A stretch of 64,000 nucleotides of DNA from Elstera cyanobacteriorum (GTDB taxonomy: Bacteria; Pseudomonadota; Alphaproteobacteria; Elsterales; Elsteraceae), in the NCBI RefSeq assembly GCF_002251735.1, contig NZ_NOXS01000034.1:248376-312375 (forward strand), given 5' to 3'. This document shows positions 1 to 8,539 of this stretch, one piece after another; position 1 is the stretch's first letter, and every line of letters starts with the position of its first letter. The notes beneath the pieces were generated by a model that saw only the letters and a program-made list of their open reading frames with translations, had not been told where the DNA came from and did no database searches. The translations under genes and the position numbers were made by a program.

Positions 1-1522
1 TCGCCCCCGTCTCCTGGCTGGTTTCTGCCGCCCGCGTCGCGATACCGCGAATGGCGCCCGACAGCGCATCGGCGGCGTGCGAGACCGCCTGAACCCCGGC
101 CAAAGATTGCCGGGAGGCGCTGGCGAGCGTTAGGGCGCGCTGGCAGGCCTCTTCGGCGCTCTCGAACATGCGCTGGGCGCTGCCGTGCATCCGTTTTGCC
201 ATATCGGCTAAGGTCGTCAGAATGGTTTGGCTGGCGGCGCTGAACGCATGCACCGCATCTTCGATGGCCTGTTGCCGCGCGTGTTGGGCTTGCCGTTCCT
301 GCTGCTGCTGAGCGGCCAGGGTCGCGGCGTCGCCGAGGCCGCTGCGGAACAGGCGGAGGGTTTCCGCCATCCAGGGCGTCGGGTGCGGGGTCTCGGCAAA
401 CTGGGCGACGGTGGCCCGCACCGCCGCCGAAAAGCGGCGGTCACGCCGGGCGTCGGCGATCAACCGATGGCGGGTGATCTGGTAATCGGCCCAAAGGCGC
501 AACCCCGCGCCGGGGATGACGGTACGGATCGGCGCTTGAAAGGCTGCCAGCGCCGCGCGGCGCTTCTCGGCGCACAGTGTATGAAGATCCTGAGCCAGCG
601 AATCTTCCACCTGTTTCAGCCCATCGATGCGCTGGGTCGCGGCCTCGTACCACGCCTGTCCGGTAATTCCGTGCAGATCCCCGCTCATGCCTTGGCGAAC
701 GGCCACCTGGCGCATCGCGTCGAAGGCCGCCCGCTCGGGCCCCGCCAGGCATTGGTGTAGCCGGGTTGCCTGTTCTGGCGTCGCATACTCGCTGAAAATG
801 CGGAACGCGCGGCTTTGGGCCGCGATCAAATGTTGAAACCGCCGGTGCAGCGCCGCGTCGAACCGTCCTGCCGAAAACCCAGCGCCGCCGGTTGCGCGCT
901 CTTGCCCCGCATATTCTTTGCCCTGCATAAAATTAAACAGGGCGATCAACGCGGCGGACATGGCGGGATCGGCCACCACGTCGAGCGCCTGGGAGACGAG
1001 CGCCAGCAGTTTGGCGATTAGACCGGAAAAGGCGGCAATCGATTCCGGTGGCGTAAGCTGCAAGGCCTTGCCCCGTTGCCGCAGATCGGCCAGCCCGGCA
1101 AAATCCTGCATCGCCGCCTCGGCACAGTGAAACAGGGCGGCGCTATGGGTCAGCCGGTCGAGCGTCCCAAGGCAGGCGCGCAACTGCGCTTCCTCCGCGT
1201 TGCAGAGGATGATCTGCTGGTCAACCTGCGGGCCGAACTGCTGTCCTTGGCTGTTCAAATACACGGTCCAACTGCCCCGTTCCTTCTGCAAGGCATGGAT
1301 CGCGGTACTGACCCGGGTGACAAGGGCGGAGACATCGGCCAAACGGTCCAGGCTGCTCAGGGCGCGGAAGCGGGCGGTCAGCAGCAGGCGGGCGGCGGTC
1401 CGCTGATGGTGGAAACGAACGGGCCGGGACGCCGCCTCCCCTTTTGCGCCCGCATCCTGCCACCGGGACAGATCGGGCACGGTGACGGCGGGCGGGGGGC
1501 TGGCATAAAGGGGGGCGTTCAT
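1..1522 (-). CDS. Soluble NIT-domain methyl-accepting chemotaxis protein (C-terminus outside window)
   Basis: The frame is open from an ATG at 1522-1520 to the left edge, giving about 507 codons and no stop. A GGAG ribosome site lies 8 nt upstream. Residues about 45-330 form a nitrate/nitrite-sensing NIT domain; the hallmark HALQKERGSWTVYL is visible near residue 70, followed by FNFMQGKEYAGQERA and YEAATQRIDGLKQVEDSL. The last 110 residues are an alanine/glutamate-rich helical region typical of the MCP signalling coil (for example SGAIRGIATRAAETSQETG), running off the window. I see no N-terminal or internal membrane segment, so this looks like a cytoplasmic receptor. The NIT domain is clearly paralogous to that of the divergent ANTAR protein at 1997. 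NIT ligand identity (nitrate/nitrite) is family knowledge; the MCP assignment rests on the partial C-terminus. Confidence 0.8.
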   Translation of the reverse strand, partial: MNAPLYASPPPAVTVPDLSRWQDAGAKGEAASRPVRFHHQRTAARLLLTARFRALSSLDRLADVSALVTRVSTAIHALQKERGSWTVYLNSQGQQFGPQVDQQIILCNAEEAQLRACLGTLDRLTHSAALFHCAEAAMQDFAGLADLRQRGKALQLTPPESIAAFSGLIAKLLALVSQALDVVADPAMSAALIALFNFMQGKEYAGQERATGGAGFSAGRFDAALHRRFQHLIAAQSRAFRIFSEYATPEQATRLHQCLAGPERAAFDAMRQVAVRQGMSGDLHGITGQAWYEAATQRIDGLKQVEDSLAQDLHTLCAEKRRAALAAFQAPIRTVIPGAGLRLWADYQITRHRLIADARRDRRFSAAVRATVAQFAETPHPTPWMAETLRLFRSGLGDAATLAAQQQQERQAQHARQQAIEDAVHAFSAASQTILTTLADMAKRMHGSAQRMFESAEEACQRALTLASASRQSLAGVQAVSHAADALSGAIRGIATRAAETSQETGA

Positions 1523-1996
1523 TCCGGGGTTCTCCAGCAGTGACCACGGAAGCGGCGATGGGGCTTCCCCTTAGGGCGGCGGCGGGCCGATCCTAGGGGG
1601 AGTTCCTTAAAACTGTCGCGTAGACCGTGGCGAGACTATCCTGGCCGCGCCCAAGGCCCCTTGGGGGGGTGAAGCGCCGCGTTGTCGGTTCACCGCCCGT
1701 CGTTGGGCCTGTGAGACACGTGCCGGACGCCGGTATCCGCGCACACTCAGGCGTCAAAAAAGCACGAAGCATGCCAATGTCTTCTGGGTGGGTTTTTCGG
1801 CATGGGGCCGGTTGCAGGGCAGGTGTTTAGCCTGATTAAACGCCAGACTGCCCCAGGAATAGGCAAAACTATCACGTTTCTCGGCAGCGGCGGCGGTTTA
1901 GCGCGGCGCGGGTGCCGTCGCCAGCGCTTGGCCTGATGCTTGCCTTCTTTCCCTCGACAGCCGTCCGTCGCAGGGCGGGGCAGGAAGGGGGACGGG
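1523..1996. other. 474-bp divergent intergenic region between two NIT-domain genes
   Basis: No open frame here looks like a gene. It must hold the promoters of both the chemoreceptor (minus) and the NIT-ANTAR gene (plus). Its strongest structure is the two-tier inverted repeat at 1817-1853. A smaller CCAAGG-CC-CCTTGG hairpin lies near 1651-1664. Confidence 0.6.
1817..1853. repeat. Two-tier inverted repeat upstream of the NIT-ANTAR gene
   Basis: GGGCAG (1817-1822) pairs with CTGCCC (1848-1853). Inside it GTGTTTA (1823-1829) pairs with TAAACGC (1837-1843) with one G-U, around the 7-nt loop GCCTGAT; CAGA is bulged on the 3' side. It could be a leader RNA hairpin or a protein operator. There is no T-run after it, so it is not an ordinary terminator. 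Confidence 0.55.
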
Positions 1997-3343
1997 ATGA
2001 CGCCCAGGGATGACACGGCGACAGGGCTTAGCCTGGATCGGGCGGACGCTGGTTCGGGGGCGGCGGCGCGGTTTCTGCGGGCAGCGCGGCTTTGCCGGAT
2101 TCGCGACCTTGAACGGCTGCTCTCGGTCAGCGAACTGCTGAAGGATTTGGGCGAACTGATCCATGCGCTTCAGAAGGAGCGGGGGGCGTCTTCCGTCTAT
2201 CTGGGGTCCAACGGTGCGGCCTTTGCCGACCGGTTGGCAACCCGAGTGCAGGACTGCTGCCGCCTGGAACAGACCGTGCGTGACCGGCTGGAAACCATGC
2301 ATGTGCCGCACGAACTGCTGAGTTCCGGCGCGCAATTCTATAACCGGCTGGCGATTGCGCTGTTTGCGCTCGACGGTTTGCCGGGCTTGCGCGCGCAGGT
2401 GAGCGGCTTGACCTTAGCGCCGCTCGATGCGGTGAAGGCCTTTACCGATATTATCCGCGACCTGCTGGCCGTTATCTTCGAAGCGGCCGACGTGACGCCG
2501 GACCCACTGATTTCGCGGGCGCTGGCGGCCTTATTTAATGTCATCCAGGGTAAGGAATTCGCGGGGCAGGAACGGGCCACGGCGGGAATGGCCTTTGCCC
2601 GCGGGCATTTCAGCGATACCGACCGCCGCCGCTTGCGCCACCTGATTGCGTTGCAGGAGCGCGCCTTTCATCTCTTCGGGGAATTTGCCGAAATCGATCA
2701 AGCGATGGCGTGCCGAAGCCTGCTCACGGCACCGGGGACGGAAACGGTCGAACGGATGCGCCATCTCGCGCTAACCGAAGTGCGGGGCGGCGACTTGCCG
2801 CCCGAGACGGCAGAAATCTGGGTGACGGCGACGACCCAGCGGATCGACGCGCTGAAGGGCTTGGAAGACCGGCTGACCGCCGATCTGCGCAGCCTGTGCG
2901 GGGCGCGACTGGCGGACGCACGGGCCGATCTCGATAAAGCCGACGCCGGGGGGCCGGAAGCGGTGGTTCCGGTTGCGATGGTAGTGATGGATTCCGATCT
3001 TACGGCGGACGGGGGCGAAACGCTGCCCGGCATTTATGCCCTCGATGGGATCAACCCGCGCATGATGCGCTCTATCCTCGATGTGGTGCAGTCGCAGTCA
3101 CGGCAGATCAAAGATGTCAGCAGTCAGCTTGAAACGGCGCGGGTGGCGCTGGCCGAGCGTAAGACCATCGACCGCGCGAAAGGCGTGCTGATGGGCAGTC
3201 GGGGCCTGACCGAAGAGGGCGCCTATAAGCTGATGCGCAAAGCGGCGATGAACCAGAATAAGCGCATTTTCGACGTTGCCGAAGCGATTATGAGCACGGC
3301 GGATATTCTGCGCGGTCTTGGCCCGGAAAGTTCGGGGGGCTGA
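1997..3343 (+). CDS. NIT-ANTAR nitrate-responsive transcription antiterminator (NasR-like)
   Basis: The protein has 448 aa from ATG 1997, chosen because GGAAGGGGGA lies just upstream; an in-frame ATG at 1940 lacks such a site. Residues about 40-330 are a NIT domain with the motif HALQKERGASSVYL and the later stretch TATTQRIDALKGLEDRL. Residues about 375-440 are an ANTAR domain (AKGVLMGSRGLTEEGAYKLMRKAA), which binds paired hairpins in leader RNA. In Klebsiella NasR the same two-domain layout relieves termination in a nitrate assimilation leader when nitrate or nitrite binds. It has no membrane segments. Nitrate assimilation genes are not in this window, so the target is unknown. It is divergent from a NIT chemoreceptor with a matching sensor. 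Confidence 0.88.
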   Translation: MTPRDDTATGLSLDRADAGSGAAARFLRAARLCRIRDLERLLSVSELLKDLGELIHALQKERGASSVYLGSNGAAFADRLATRVQDCCRLEQTVRDRLETMHVPHELLSSGAQFYNRLAIALFALDGLPGLRAQVSGLTLAPLDAVKAFTDIIRDLLAVIFEAADVTPDPLISRALAALFNVIQGKEFAGQERATAGMAFARGHFSDTDRRRLRHLIALQERAFHLFGEFAEIDQAMACRSLLTAPGTETVERMRHLALTEVRGGDLPPETAEIWVTATTQRIDALKGLEDRLTADLRSLCGARLADARADLDKADAGGPEAVVPVAMVVMDSDLTADGGETLPGIYALDGINPRMMRSILDVVQSQSRQIKDVSSQLETARVALAERKTIDRAKGVLMGSRGLTEEGAYKLMRKAAMNQNKRIFDVAEAIMSTADILRGLGPESSGG

Positions 3344-3350
3344 CGGGCCG

Positions 3351-4052
3351 TCAGCTTTTCAGAATATCCGCTAAACTTTCCGGCGGTTTGGGCGGATCGA
3401 TCAGCTCAAGGCTCGCCTCAATCTCGTCGAGATGATGAACCATAAGATCGGCGGCTTCATCGCCCTTCCCGGCTTCGATGGCGGCGGCAATAGCCTCGTG
3501 GTGATCGGTCCCGCAAATAGGCGCGCGCGGACCTTGATAGAGCAGAATGATCAGCGATGACCGCGCCACCAACTCCCGCAAAAAAGCGGCATAGACGCCG
3601 TGTTCGGCCTTCGCGGCGATCAGGCTGTGGAATTCCCCCGATAGCCGAATAGCCGCCGATTGATCGCCCCGCGCCAGGGCATCGCGCTCGGCGGCCAGAT
3701 GCGCCGCGAGATCGGGGCCAAAAGCGGCGCCCCGGGCGGCGGCGATACGCGCCATCGCGGGTTCGATCAGCTTGCGCGCTTCGAACACTTCCCGCGCGTC
3801 TTTCGGCGTTGGTTGCGCAACGAAGGCGCCGCGATTTTTTTCGATAACGACAATGCCGTCCGCCGCCAGCGATTGCAGCGCCGCGCGCACGATGGTGCGG
3901 CTGGCACCGTAAATCTGCCCCAGGTCATCCTCGCCCAGCTTGGTGCCGGGCCGCAGCCGATGTTCGAGAATTGCCGTGACGACGCCCCGGTGGATCAACT
4001 GCGCCCGGTCCACGGTCGAACGGCCGGGCTGGCGGCTGGCGGAACCTGTCAT
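3351..4052 (-). CDS. GntR-family (FCD/FadR subfamily) transcriptional regulator
   Basis: This 233-aa protein has an N-terminal winged helix-turn-helix (residues about 15-80, with the typical GASRTIVRAALQSLAADG) and a C-terminal all-helical FCD ligand domain (about 90-215). H142, H184/H185 and H206/H207 are at the positions of the usual FCD metal site. It is divergent from the PotABCD-type operon at 4351, and a FadR-type palindrome (TTGTATACAA) lies 81 bp upstream of its start, so autoregulation and control of that operon are likely. FCD regulators usually respond to small carboxylates; the ligand here is presumably the transported or racemised compound, which is inference. The gene ends 7 bp after the convergent NIT-ANTAR gene. 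Confidence 0.9.
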   Translation of the reverse strand: MTGSASRQPGRSTVDRAQLIHRGVVTAILEHRLRPGTKLGEDDLGQIYGASRTIVRAALQSLAADGIVVIEKNRGAFVAQPTPKDAREVFEARKLIEPAMARIAAARGAAFGPDLAAHLAAERDALARGDQSAAIRLSGEFHSLIAAKAEHGVYAAFLRELVARSSLIILLYQGPRAPICGTDHHEAIAAAIEAGKGDEAADLMVHHLDEIEASLELIDPPKPPESLADILKS

Positions 4053-4132
4053 TCTTTCTCCCCAGATCAGACGGCGACGGGCGGCGGGCCGTTCTCTTTA
4101 TCGCCGCCGATTGTCCGGCGCCATCGCTGATT

Positions 4133-4142
4133 TTGTATACAA
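4133..4142. promoter_or_regulatory. Putative GntR/FCD operator, perfect palindrome TTGTATACAA
   Basis: A 10-bp perfect palindrome in the intergenic region between the GntR gene and its presumed target operon. It matches the TNGTNNNACNA type of half-site known for FadR-subfamily regulators. It lies about 150 bp upstream of the sigma-54 promoter, so it may mainly control the regulator's own promoter. Confidence 0.65.
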
Positions 4143-4237
4143 TTACTGTTTATTTTGTGTTCAAACCGCTGAAGTTTTAGCGCGCCCGGCGGCGAACTCC
4201 CTAAAATCCTGGCTTTCGAGAGAACGTGTATCAGGTT

Positions 4238-4260
4238 AAATCATTGTTTTTAAATGATTT
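4238..4260. repeat. Perfect 8-bp inverted repeat AAATCATT-7-AATGATTT
   Basis: The arms AAATCATT (4238-4245) and AATGATTT (4253-4260) flank the loop GTTTTTA. It sits about 30 bp upstream of the -24 element at 4290. The AT-rich AATCATTGTTTTTA part loosely resembles an IHF site, which is common between enhancer and sigma-54 promoter. It could also be an activator site. Confidence 0.5.
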
Positions 4261-4289
4261 TCTGCGCCGCGCTGCAGGAGGTACATCCC

Positions 4290-4304
4290 TGGCACGCGCT
4301 TTGC
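4290..4304 (+). promoter_or_regulatory. Sigma-54 (RpoN) promoter of the PotABCD-type operon
   Basis: The sequence TGGCACG-N4-TTGC is a full match to the core of the RpoN consensus, with GG at 4291-4292 and GC at 4303-4304 (the -24/-12 elements at correct spacing). The predicted transcription start, about 12 bp further on, leaves a leader of about 35 nt before the ATG at 4351. It implies activation by an enhancer-binding protein such as NtrC; no clear NtrC site was found. Confidence 0.8.
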
Positions 4305-4350
4305 GAATTAGCAGCCATTCCGGGTTTTCGCAGAAAGGCGCCCCTCGCTC

Positions 4351-5331
4351 ATGGCCGTTCCAGCCCCGCTCGAACTTGCCGCTGTCACCAAACGCTATGG
4401 CGCGACCGTGGCGGTGGATGCCATCGACCTGAAAATCCCGGCGGGAACTTATTGCTGCCTGCTGGGGCCTTCGGGCTGCGGTAAATCGTCGACCCTGCGC
4501 ATGATCGCCGGGCATGAAAGCGTGTCCGAGGGCGATATCGTGCTTGGCGCCGCGAATGTTACCGATCTGCCACCCGCCCAGCGCGGCACGGCGATGATGT
4601 TCCAATCCTACGCGCTGTTTCCGCATTTATCGGTGCTGGATAATGTCGCCTTTCCACTAAAGATGCGCGGCATCGATAAAGCCGCCCGCTATGCCAAGGC
4701 GCAGGACTTACTGGCGCTGGTGGCGATGGACCGTTACGCCGCGCGCCTGCCCGCGCAACTGTCGGGCGGGCAGCAGCAGCGCGTCGCCCTGGCCCGCGCG
4801 CTGATCACCGAACCGCAAATTCTGCTGCTGGACGAGCCGCTGTCGGCGCTCGATCCCTTCCTGCGCGTGCGCATGCGGGCGGAGTTGAAGCGCCTGCAAC
4901 GGGAACTGGGCATTACCTTCATCCACGTCACCCACGGTCAGGAGGAGGCGCTGGCCCTCGCCGATCTGATGGTGCTGATGAACGGCGGCAAGATCGAACA
5001 GCAGGGCCGCCCGCGCGATGTGTTCAACGCGCCGCGCACCGAGTTTGTCGCGCGTTTTATGGGCGGCCATAACGTCATCCGCACTCCTGGCGGCGCCCTA
5101 GGCGTTCGCACCGATCATCTGCGCCTAACGCCGCTCGACGGGGCCGAGCGCCTCGCCCGGGTGACGGAGGTCGAATATCAGGGCGCCTGGGTTCACGTCA
5201 GCCTGACCGGTGAGGATGGGGGCGATTTGATCGCCCTGCTGCCGGAAGCCGTGTTCGACGCCGCCCCCGTCACCTCGGGCGACAGGGTGGGCGTGGGCTG
5301 GGATCCCGCCGCCGCCCAGCCACTTGCCTAA
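4351..5331 (+). CDS. ABC transporter ATP-binding protein, PotA-like
   Basis: This is the energising subunit of a spermidine/putrescine-type importer, 326 aa. Walker A GPSGCGKS is at residues 39-46, the signature LSGGQQQR near 137, Walker B ILLLDEP near 156, and the switch histidine in VTHGQEEA. The C-terminal segment (about 240-326) is a short TOBE-like regulatory domain. It is the first gene after the RpoN promoter and is followed by the binding protein, two permeases and a racemase in one direction, so it belongs to that operon. Polyamine specificity is not implied; this family also imports other nitrogen compounds. Confidence 0.9.
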   Translation: MAVPAPLELAAVTKRYGATVAVDAIDLKIPAGTYCCLLGPSGCGKSSTLRMIAGHESVSEGDIVLGAANVTDLPPAQRGTAMMFQSYALFPHLSVLDNVAFPLKMRGIDKAARYAKAQDLLALVAMDRYAARLPAQLSGGQQQRVALARALITEPQILLLDEPLSALDPFLRVRMRAELKRLQRELGITFIHVTHGQEEALALADLMVLMNGGKIEQQGRPRDVFNAPRTEFVARFMGGHNVIRTPGGALGVRTDHLRLTPLDGAERLARVTEVEYQGAWVHVSLTGEDGGDLIALLPEAVFDAAPVTSGDRVGVGWDPAAAQPLA

Positions 5332-5388
5332 ATACCGCCTTTCCCCCGCCCCGCCGCCCTACAGCGCCGGATCACTCAGGAGAGTATC

Positions 5389-6681
5389 ATGATGGACCAG
5401 ACGCAGACGCCGACCGGCCTTAGCCGCCGTACCGTTCTAAAGGGGGCTGCTGGCCTCGCCGGGATTGCGGCGGGATCGGGCATCACCGGCTTTCCCTATA
5501 TTGTGAAAGCGGCAGAACCGAAGGTGCTGCGCTACCTCGGTACGGCAGTGAATGCGGGCGACGAGATCTCTAAGCGCTGCTTTGCCGATACGGGCATCAA
5601 GATCGAATATATCACGGCGACCACCGACGATGTGACCAAGCGCGTGATCACGCAGCCGAACTCTTTCGACGTGCTGGATACGGAATATTTCAGCCTGAAG
5701 AAGCTGGTCCCCTCGGGCAATATTCTGCCACTCGAAGCCAAGAAGATTAAGGAATTCAATAATATCACCCCGGTCTTCACCAAGGGCGAGCTGCCCAACG
5801 GCAAGAAGATCGGCGGCCAGGGCACGGCGCCGTGGAAAGTCCTCTACCTCGAAGGCAAAAACTCCAAAACCTTTGCCAAAAGCCCAACCGATTTCGTGAC
5901 GCTGATCCCGACGGTCTATAACGCCGATACGCTTGGCATCCGCCCCGATCTGATTAAGCGCCCGATCACCTCCTGGTCGGAGCTTCTGAACCCGGAATTC
6001 AAGGGTAAGGCCTCGATCCTCAATATCCCCTCCATCGGGATTATGGATGCGGCGATGGTCGTGGAAGCGGCGGGCCTGCATAAATATGCCGACAAGGGCA
6101 ATATGACCCGCGCCGAAATCGACCTGACCATGAAAATCCTGACCGAAGCCAAGAAGAGCGGCCAGTTCCGCGCCTTCTGGAAGGATTTCAACGAAAGCGT
6201 CAACCTGATGGCGTCGGGCGAAACCGTTATTCAATCCATGTGGTCGCCCGCCGTCACGAAAGTGCGCTCGATGGGCATTCCCTGCACCTTCCAGCCGCTG
6301 AAGGAAGGTTACCGTTCCTGGGCCTCCGGCTTCTGCGTCTCGAAGGGCGTCACCGGCGCCAAGCTGGAATGGGCCTATGAGTTCGTGAACTGGTTCCTGT
6401 CCGGCTGGGCGGGCGCTTACCTCAATCGCCAAGGTTATTACTCGGCGGTGCTGTCGACCGCGAAAGCCAATATGGCCCCCTTCGAGTGGGCCTATTGGAT
6501 GGAAGGCAAAGCCGCCGAAAAGGACATTCTTGCACCGGATGGGTCGCTGCTGGAAAAGGCGGGCGCGGTGCGTGACGGCGGCTCCTACGATGATCGCATG
6601 GGCAATGTAGCCTGCTGGAACGCGGTGATGGACGAGAATGACTATATGGTCCGCAAGTGGAACGAGTTCATCGCGGCCTAA
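5389..6681 (+). CDS. ABC transporter periplasmic substrate-binding protein (PotD-like, Tat signal)
   Basis: A 430-aa family 1 solute-binding protein. The N-terminus has a twin-arginine signal (SRRTVLKGAAGLAGIAAG, residues 12-29) followed by a probable cleavage after VKAA, so it should be exported folded. AGGAG precedes the ATG by 6 nt; a second ATG follows at once. The mature part looks like the PotD/PotF fold (for example SGETVIQSMWSPAVTKVRS). It lies 57 bp after the ATPase gene and 63 bp before the first permease. The ligand cannot be read from sequence; the racemase in the operon suggests a hydantoin, allantoin or amino-acid-like compound. Confidence 0.88.
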   Translation: MMDQTQTPTGLSRRTVLKGAAGLAGIAAGSGITGFPYIVKAAEPKVLRYLGTAVNAGDEISKRCFADTGIKIEYITATTDDVTKRVITQPNSFDVLDTEYFSLKKLVPSGNILPLEAKKIKEFNNITPVFTKGELPNGKKIGGQGTAPWKVLYLEGKNSKTFAKSPTDFVTLIPTVYNADTLGIRPDLIKRPITSWSELLNPEFKGKASILNIPSIGIMDAAMVVEAAGLHKYADKGNMTRAEIDLTMKILTEAKKSGQFRAFWKDFNESVNLMASGETVIQSMWSPAVTKVRSMGIPCTFQPLKEGYRSWASGFCVSKGVTGAKLEWAYEFVNWFLSGWAGAYLNRQGYYSAVLSTAKANMAPFEWAYWMEGKAAEKDILAPDGSLLEKAGAVRDGGSYDDRMGNVACWNAVMDENDYMVRKWNEFIAA

Positions 6682-6744
6682 GTAACCTCGCGGGGGCGGC
6701 GCGATTTGCAGTCGCCCCCTTTGCCTTCTGAAAGGGAACCCCGG

Positions 6745-7647
6745 ATGGCCGCTGCCAAACCGCGCCTCGCCCGCTGGTCGGACCAGACGACCGCTTGGCT
6801 GCAAGCCTTGCCGCTCAGCTTCGTCTTTGCGCTCTTCTTCCTGCTGCCGCTGGCGCTGGTGGTGATGGTCAGCTTCTGGGACTACAACGACTATGAGATG
6901 ATCCCGGGCTTTTCGGGCCGGGGCTATACGGATAGTTTCGAAGGCTGTTTGGCCGAACTGCCGAACCTCTGCACCATTCTGAAGACCTATGCAAAAACGC
7001 TCAAGCTGTGCTTTCTCGTCTGGCTGCTAACGCTGCTGATTGGCTTCACGGTCGCCTATTTCCTGGCCTTTCACATCCGCTCGAAAACTTGGCAGATCGC
7101 TTTATCGCTCCTCTGCACCATTCCGTTCTGGACCTCCAACGTCATCCGGATGATCGCCTGGATTCCGCTACTGGGGCGCAATGGGTTGGTGAACCAGGGG
7201 TTGCTTGGTCTCAACATCATTGATGCACCGATTGAATGGCTGCTGTTTTCCGAATTTTCTGTGGTGCTGGCGCTCGTGCATCTCTTCACCTTTTTCATGG
7301 TGGTGCCGATTTTCAATTCGATGGTGCGCATCGATAAAGCCTTGATCGAAGCCGCCTATGACGCCGGGGCCAGCGGCTGGCAGACCCTGGTGAACGTCAT
7401 CATTCCACTGTCGAAACCCGGCATCGTCATCGGGTCGATCTTCGTCATCACTATCGTCATGGGTGATTTCATCACCATCGGTGTGATGGGCGGCCAGCAG
7501 ATCGCCTCCGCCGGTAAAATCATCGAAACCCGGCTGAATGCGCTGCAATTTCCCGCCGCCGCCGCCAATGCCGTTATCTTGCTGGGGGTGACCCTGCTGA
7601 TCATCGCCGCGCTGTCGAAGCTCGTCGATGTGCGCAAGGAGCTGTAG
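6745..7647 (+). CDS. ABC transporter permease, PotB-like
   Basis: An inner-membrane subunit of the PotABCD-type importer, 300 aa from ATG 6745, chosen because GAAAGGGA lies just upstream (an in-frame ATG at 6706 has none). About six hydrophobic helices are visible, the first at LSFVFALFFLLPLALVVMV. The cytoplasmic EAA loop that docks to the ATPase reads EAAYDAGASGWQTLVNVIIP. The next permease starts 1 nt after the stop codon. Confidence 0.9.
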   Translation: MAAAKPRLARWSDQTTAWLQALPLSFVFALFFLLPLALVVMVSFWDYNDYEMIPGFSGRGYTDSFEGCLAELPNLCTILKTYAKTLKLCFLVWLLTLLIGFTVAYFLAFHIRSKTWQIALSLLCTIPFWTSNVIRMIAWIPLLGRNGLVNQGLLGLNIIDAPIEWLLFSEFSVVLALVHLFTFFMVVPIFNSMVRIDKALIEAAYDAGASGWQTLVNVIIPLSKPGIVIGSIFVITIVMGDFITIGVMGGQQIASAGKIIETRLNALQFPAAAANAVILLGVTLLIIAALSKLVDVRKEL

Positions 7648-7648
7648 A

Positions 7649-8539
7649 ATGATCCGCGACCGGGGCAAGGCCTTCTATTTTCTGGCGATTTTCTTTGGCC
7701 TTTATGTGCTGTTCCTCTATGGGCCGATGATCGCCATTTTCGTGCTGTCCTTCCAAGGGCCAGACGGCGGGCTAACCTTCCCGATGAATGGCGTCTCGCT
7801 GTTTTGGTTCGAAAAGCTGTTTTCCGGTGGCGGCATTGTTGATATCGGCGCGGCTTTCACCCGCTCGCTGAAACTCGGGCTGGTGGTAATGCTGCTGACG
7901 GTGACGATTTCCGTCTCCGCTGGCTTGGCGTTCCGCAAGAAATTCCGGGGATCGGCGGCGCTTTTCTATATCGCGGTGGCCAGCCTGATTGTGCCGTCGA
8001 TTATCACCTCGCTCGGCATCGCGCTGGAATTTCGGCTGATCGACGATCTTGTAAAAAACTATGGGCCGGATTGGTTGGCGGAAACCCATACGACCTTCAT
8101 GGGGCTGTTTACCTCTGGCCTTGGCGCGCATCTCACCTGGACGCTGCCCTTCGGCCTGTTGATCATGTTCGCCATCTTCAACCGCTTCAATCCGGCCTAT
8201 GAGGAAGCGGCGCGCGACCTGGGGGCGACGCCGTGGCAGACGTTCCGCCATGTGGTGCTGCCGATCATCCTGCCCTCCGTCATCGGCATCGGCCTGTTCG
8301 GCTTCACCCTGTCGTGGGACGAAATTGCCCGCTCCTCCCAAGCCATCGGCGAGGTGAATACCCTGCCTCTGGAACTGCAAAGCCTGACGACGACGGTGAC
8401 CAAGCCGGATATTTACGCCCTGGGCACCGTCACCTCGGCGGTGTCCTTCCTCGTCATCTTTCTGGCGCTCGTCGCGATCCGCGCGCTGCAGAACCGTCAG
8501 GCCCGGCAGGGGTCGGACGCCGGATCGGGAATGCTCTAA
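7649..8539 (+). CDS. ABC transporter permease, PotC-like
   Basis: The second permease of the importer, 296 aa from ATG 7649, directly after the upstream TAG. It has about six membrane helices (first at AFYFLAIFFGLYVLFLY) and the EAA loop EEAARDLGATPWQTFRHVVLP. Its TAA stop overlaps the ATG of the racemase gene (TAATG at 8537-8541), which indicates translational coupling and ties the racemase to the transported compound. Confidence 0.9.
   Translation: MIRDRGKAFYFLAIFFGLYVLFLYGPMIAIFVLSFQGPDGGLTFPMNGVSLFWFEKLFSGGGIVDIGAAFTRSLKLGLVVMLLTVTISVSAGLAFRKKFRGSAALFYIAVASLIVPSIITSLGIALEFRLIDDLVKNYGPDWLAETHTTFMGLFTSGLGAHLTWTLPFGLLIMFAIFNRFNPAYEEAARDLGATPWQTFRHVVLPIILPSVIGIGLFGFTLSWDEIARSSQAIGEVNTLPLELQSLTTTVTKPDIYALGTVTSAVSFLVIFLALVAIRALQNRQARQGSDAGSGML

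Noticed and set aside
1817-1853. Calling the inverted repeat an ANTAR two-hairpin target
   Set aside because: There is one hairpin rather than two, and the loop does not clearly match the hexanucleotide pattern, so it is reported only as an inverted repeat.
5437-6804. 455-codon minus-strand open frame over the PotD-like gene
   Set aside because: The plus-strand protein has a Tat signal and fold motifs, whereas this frame has low-complexity composition and no start context.
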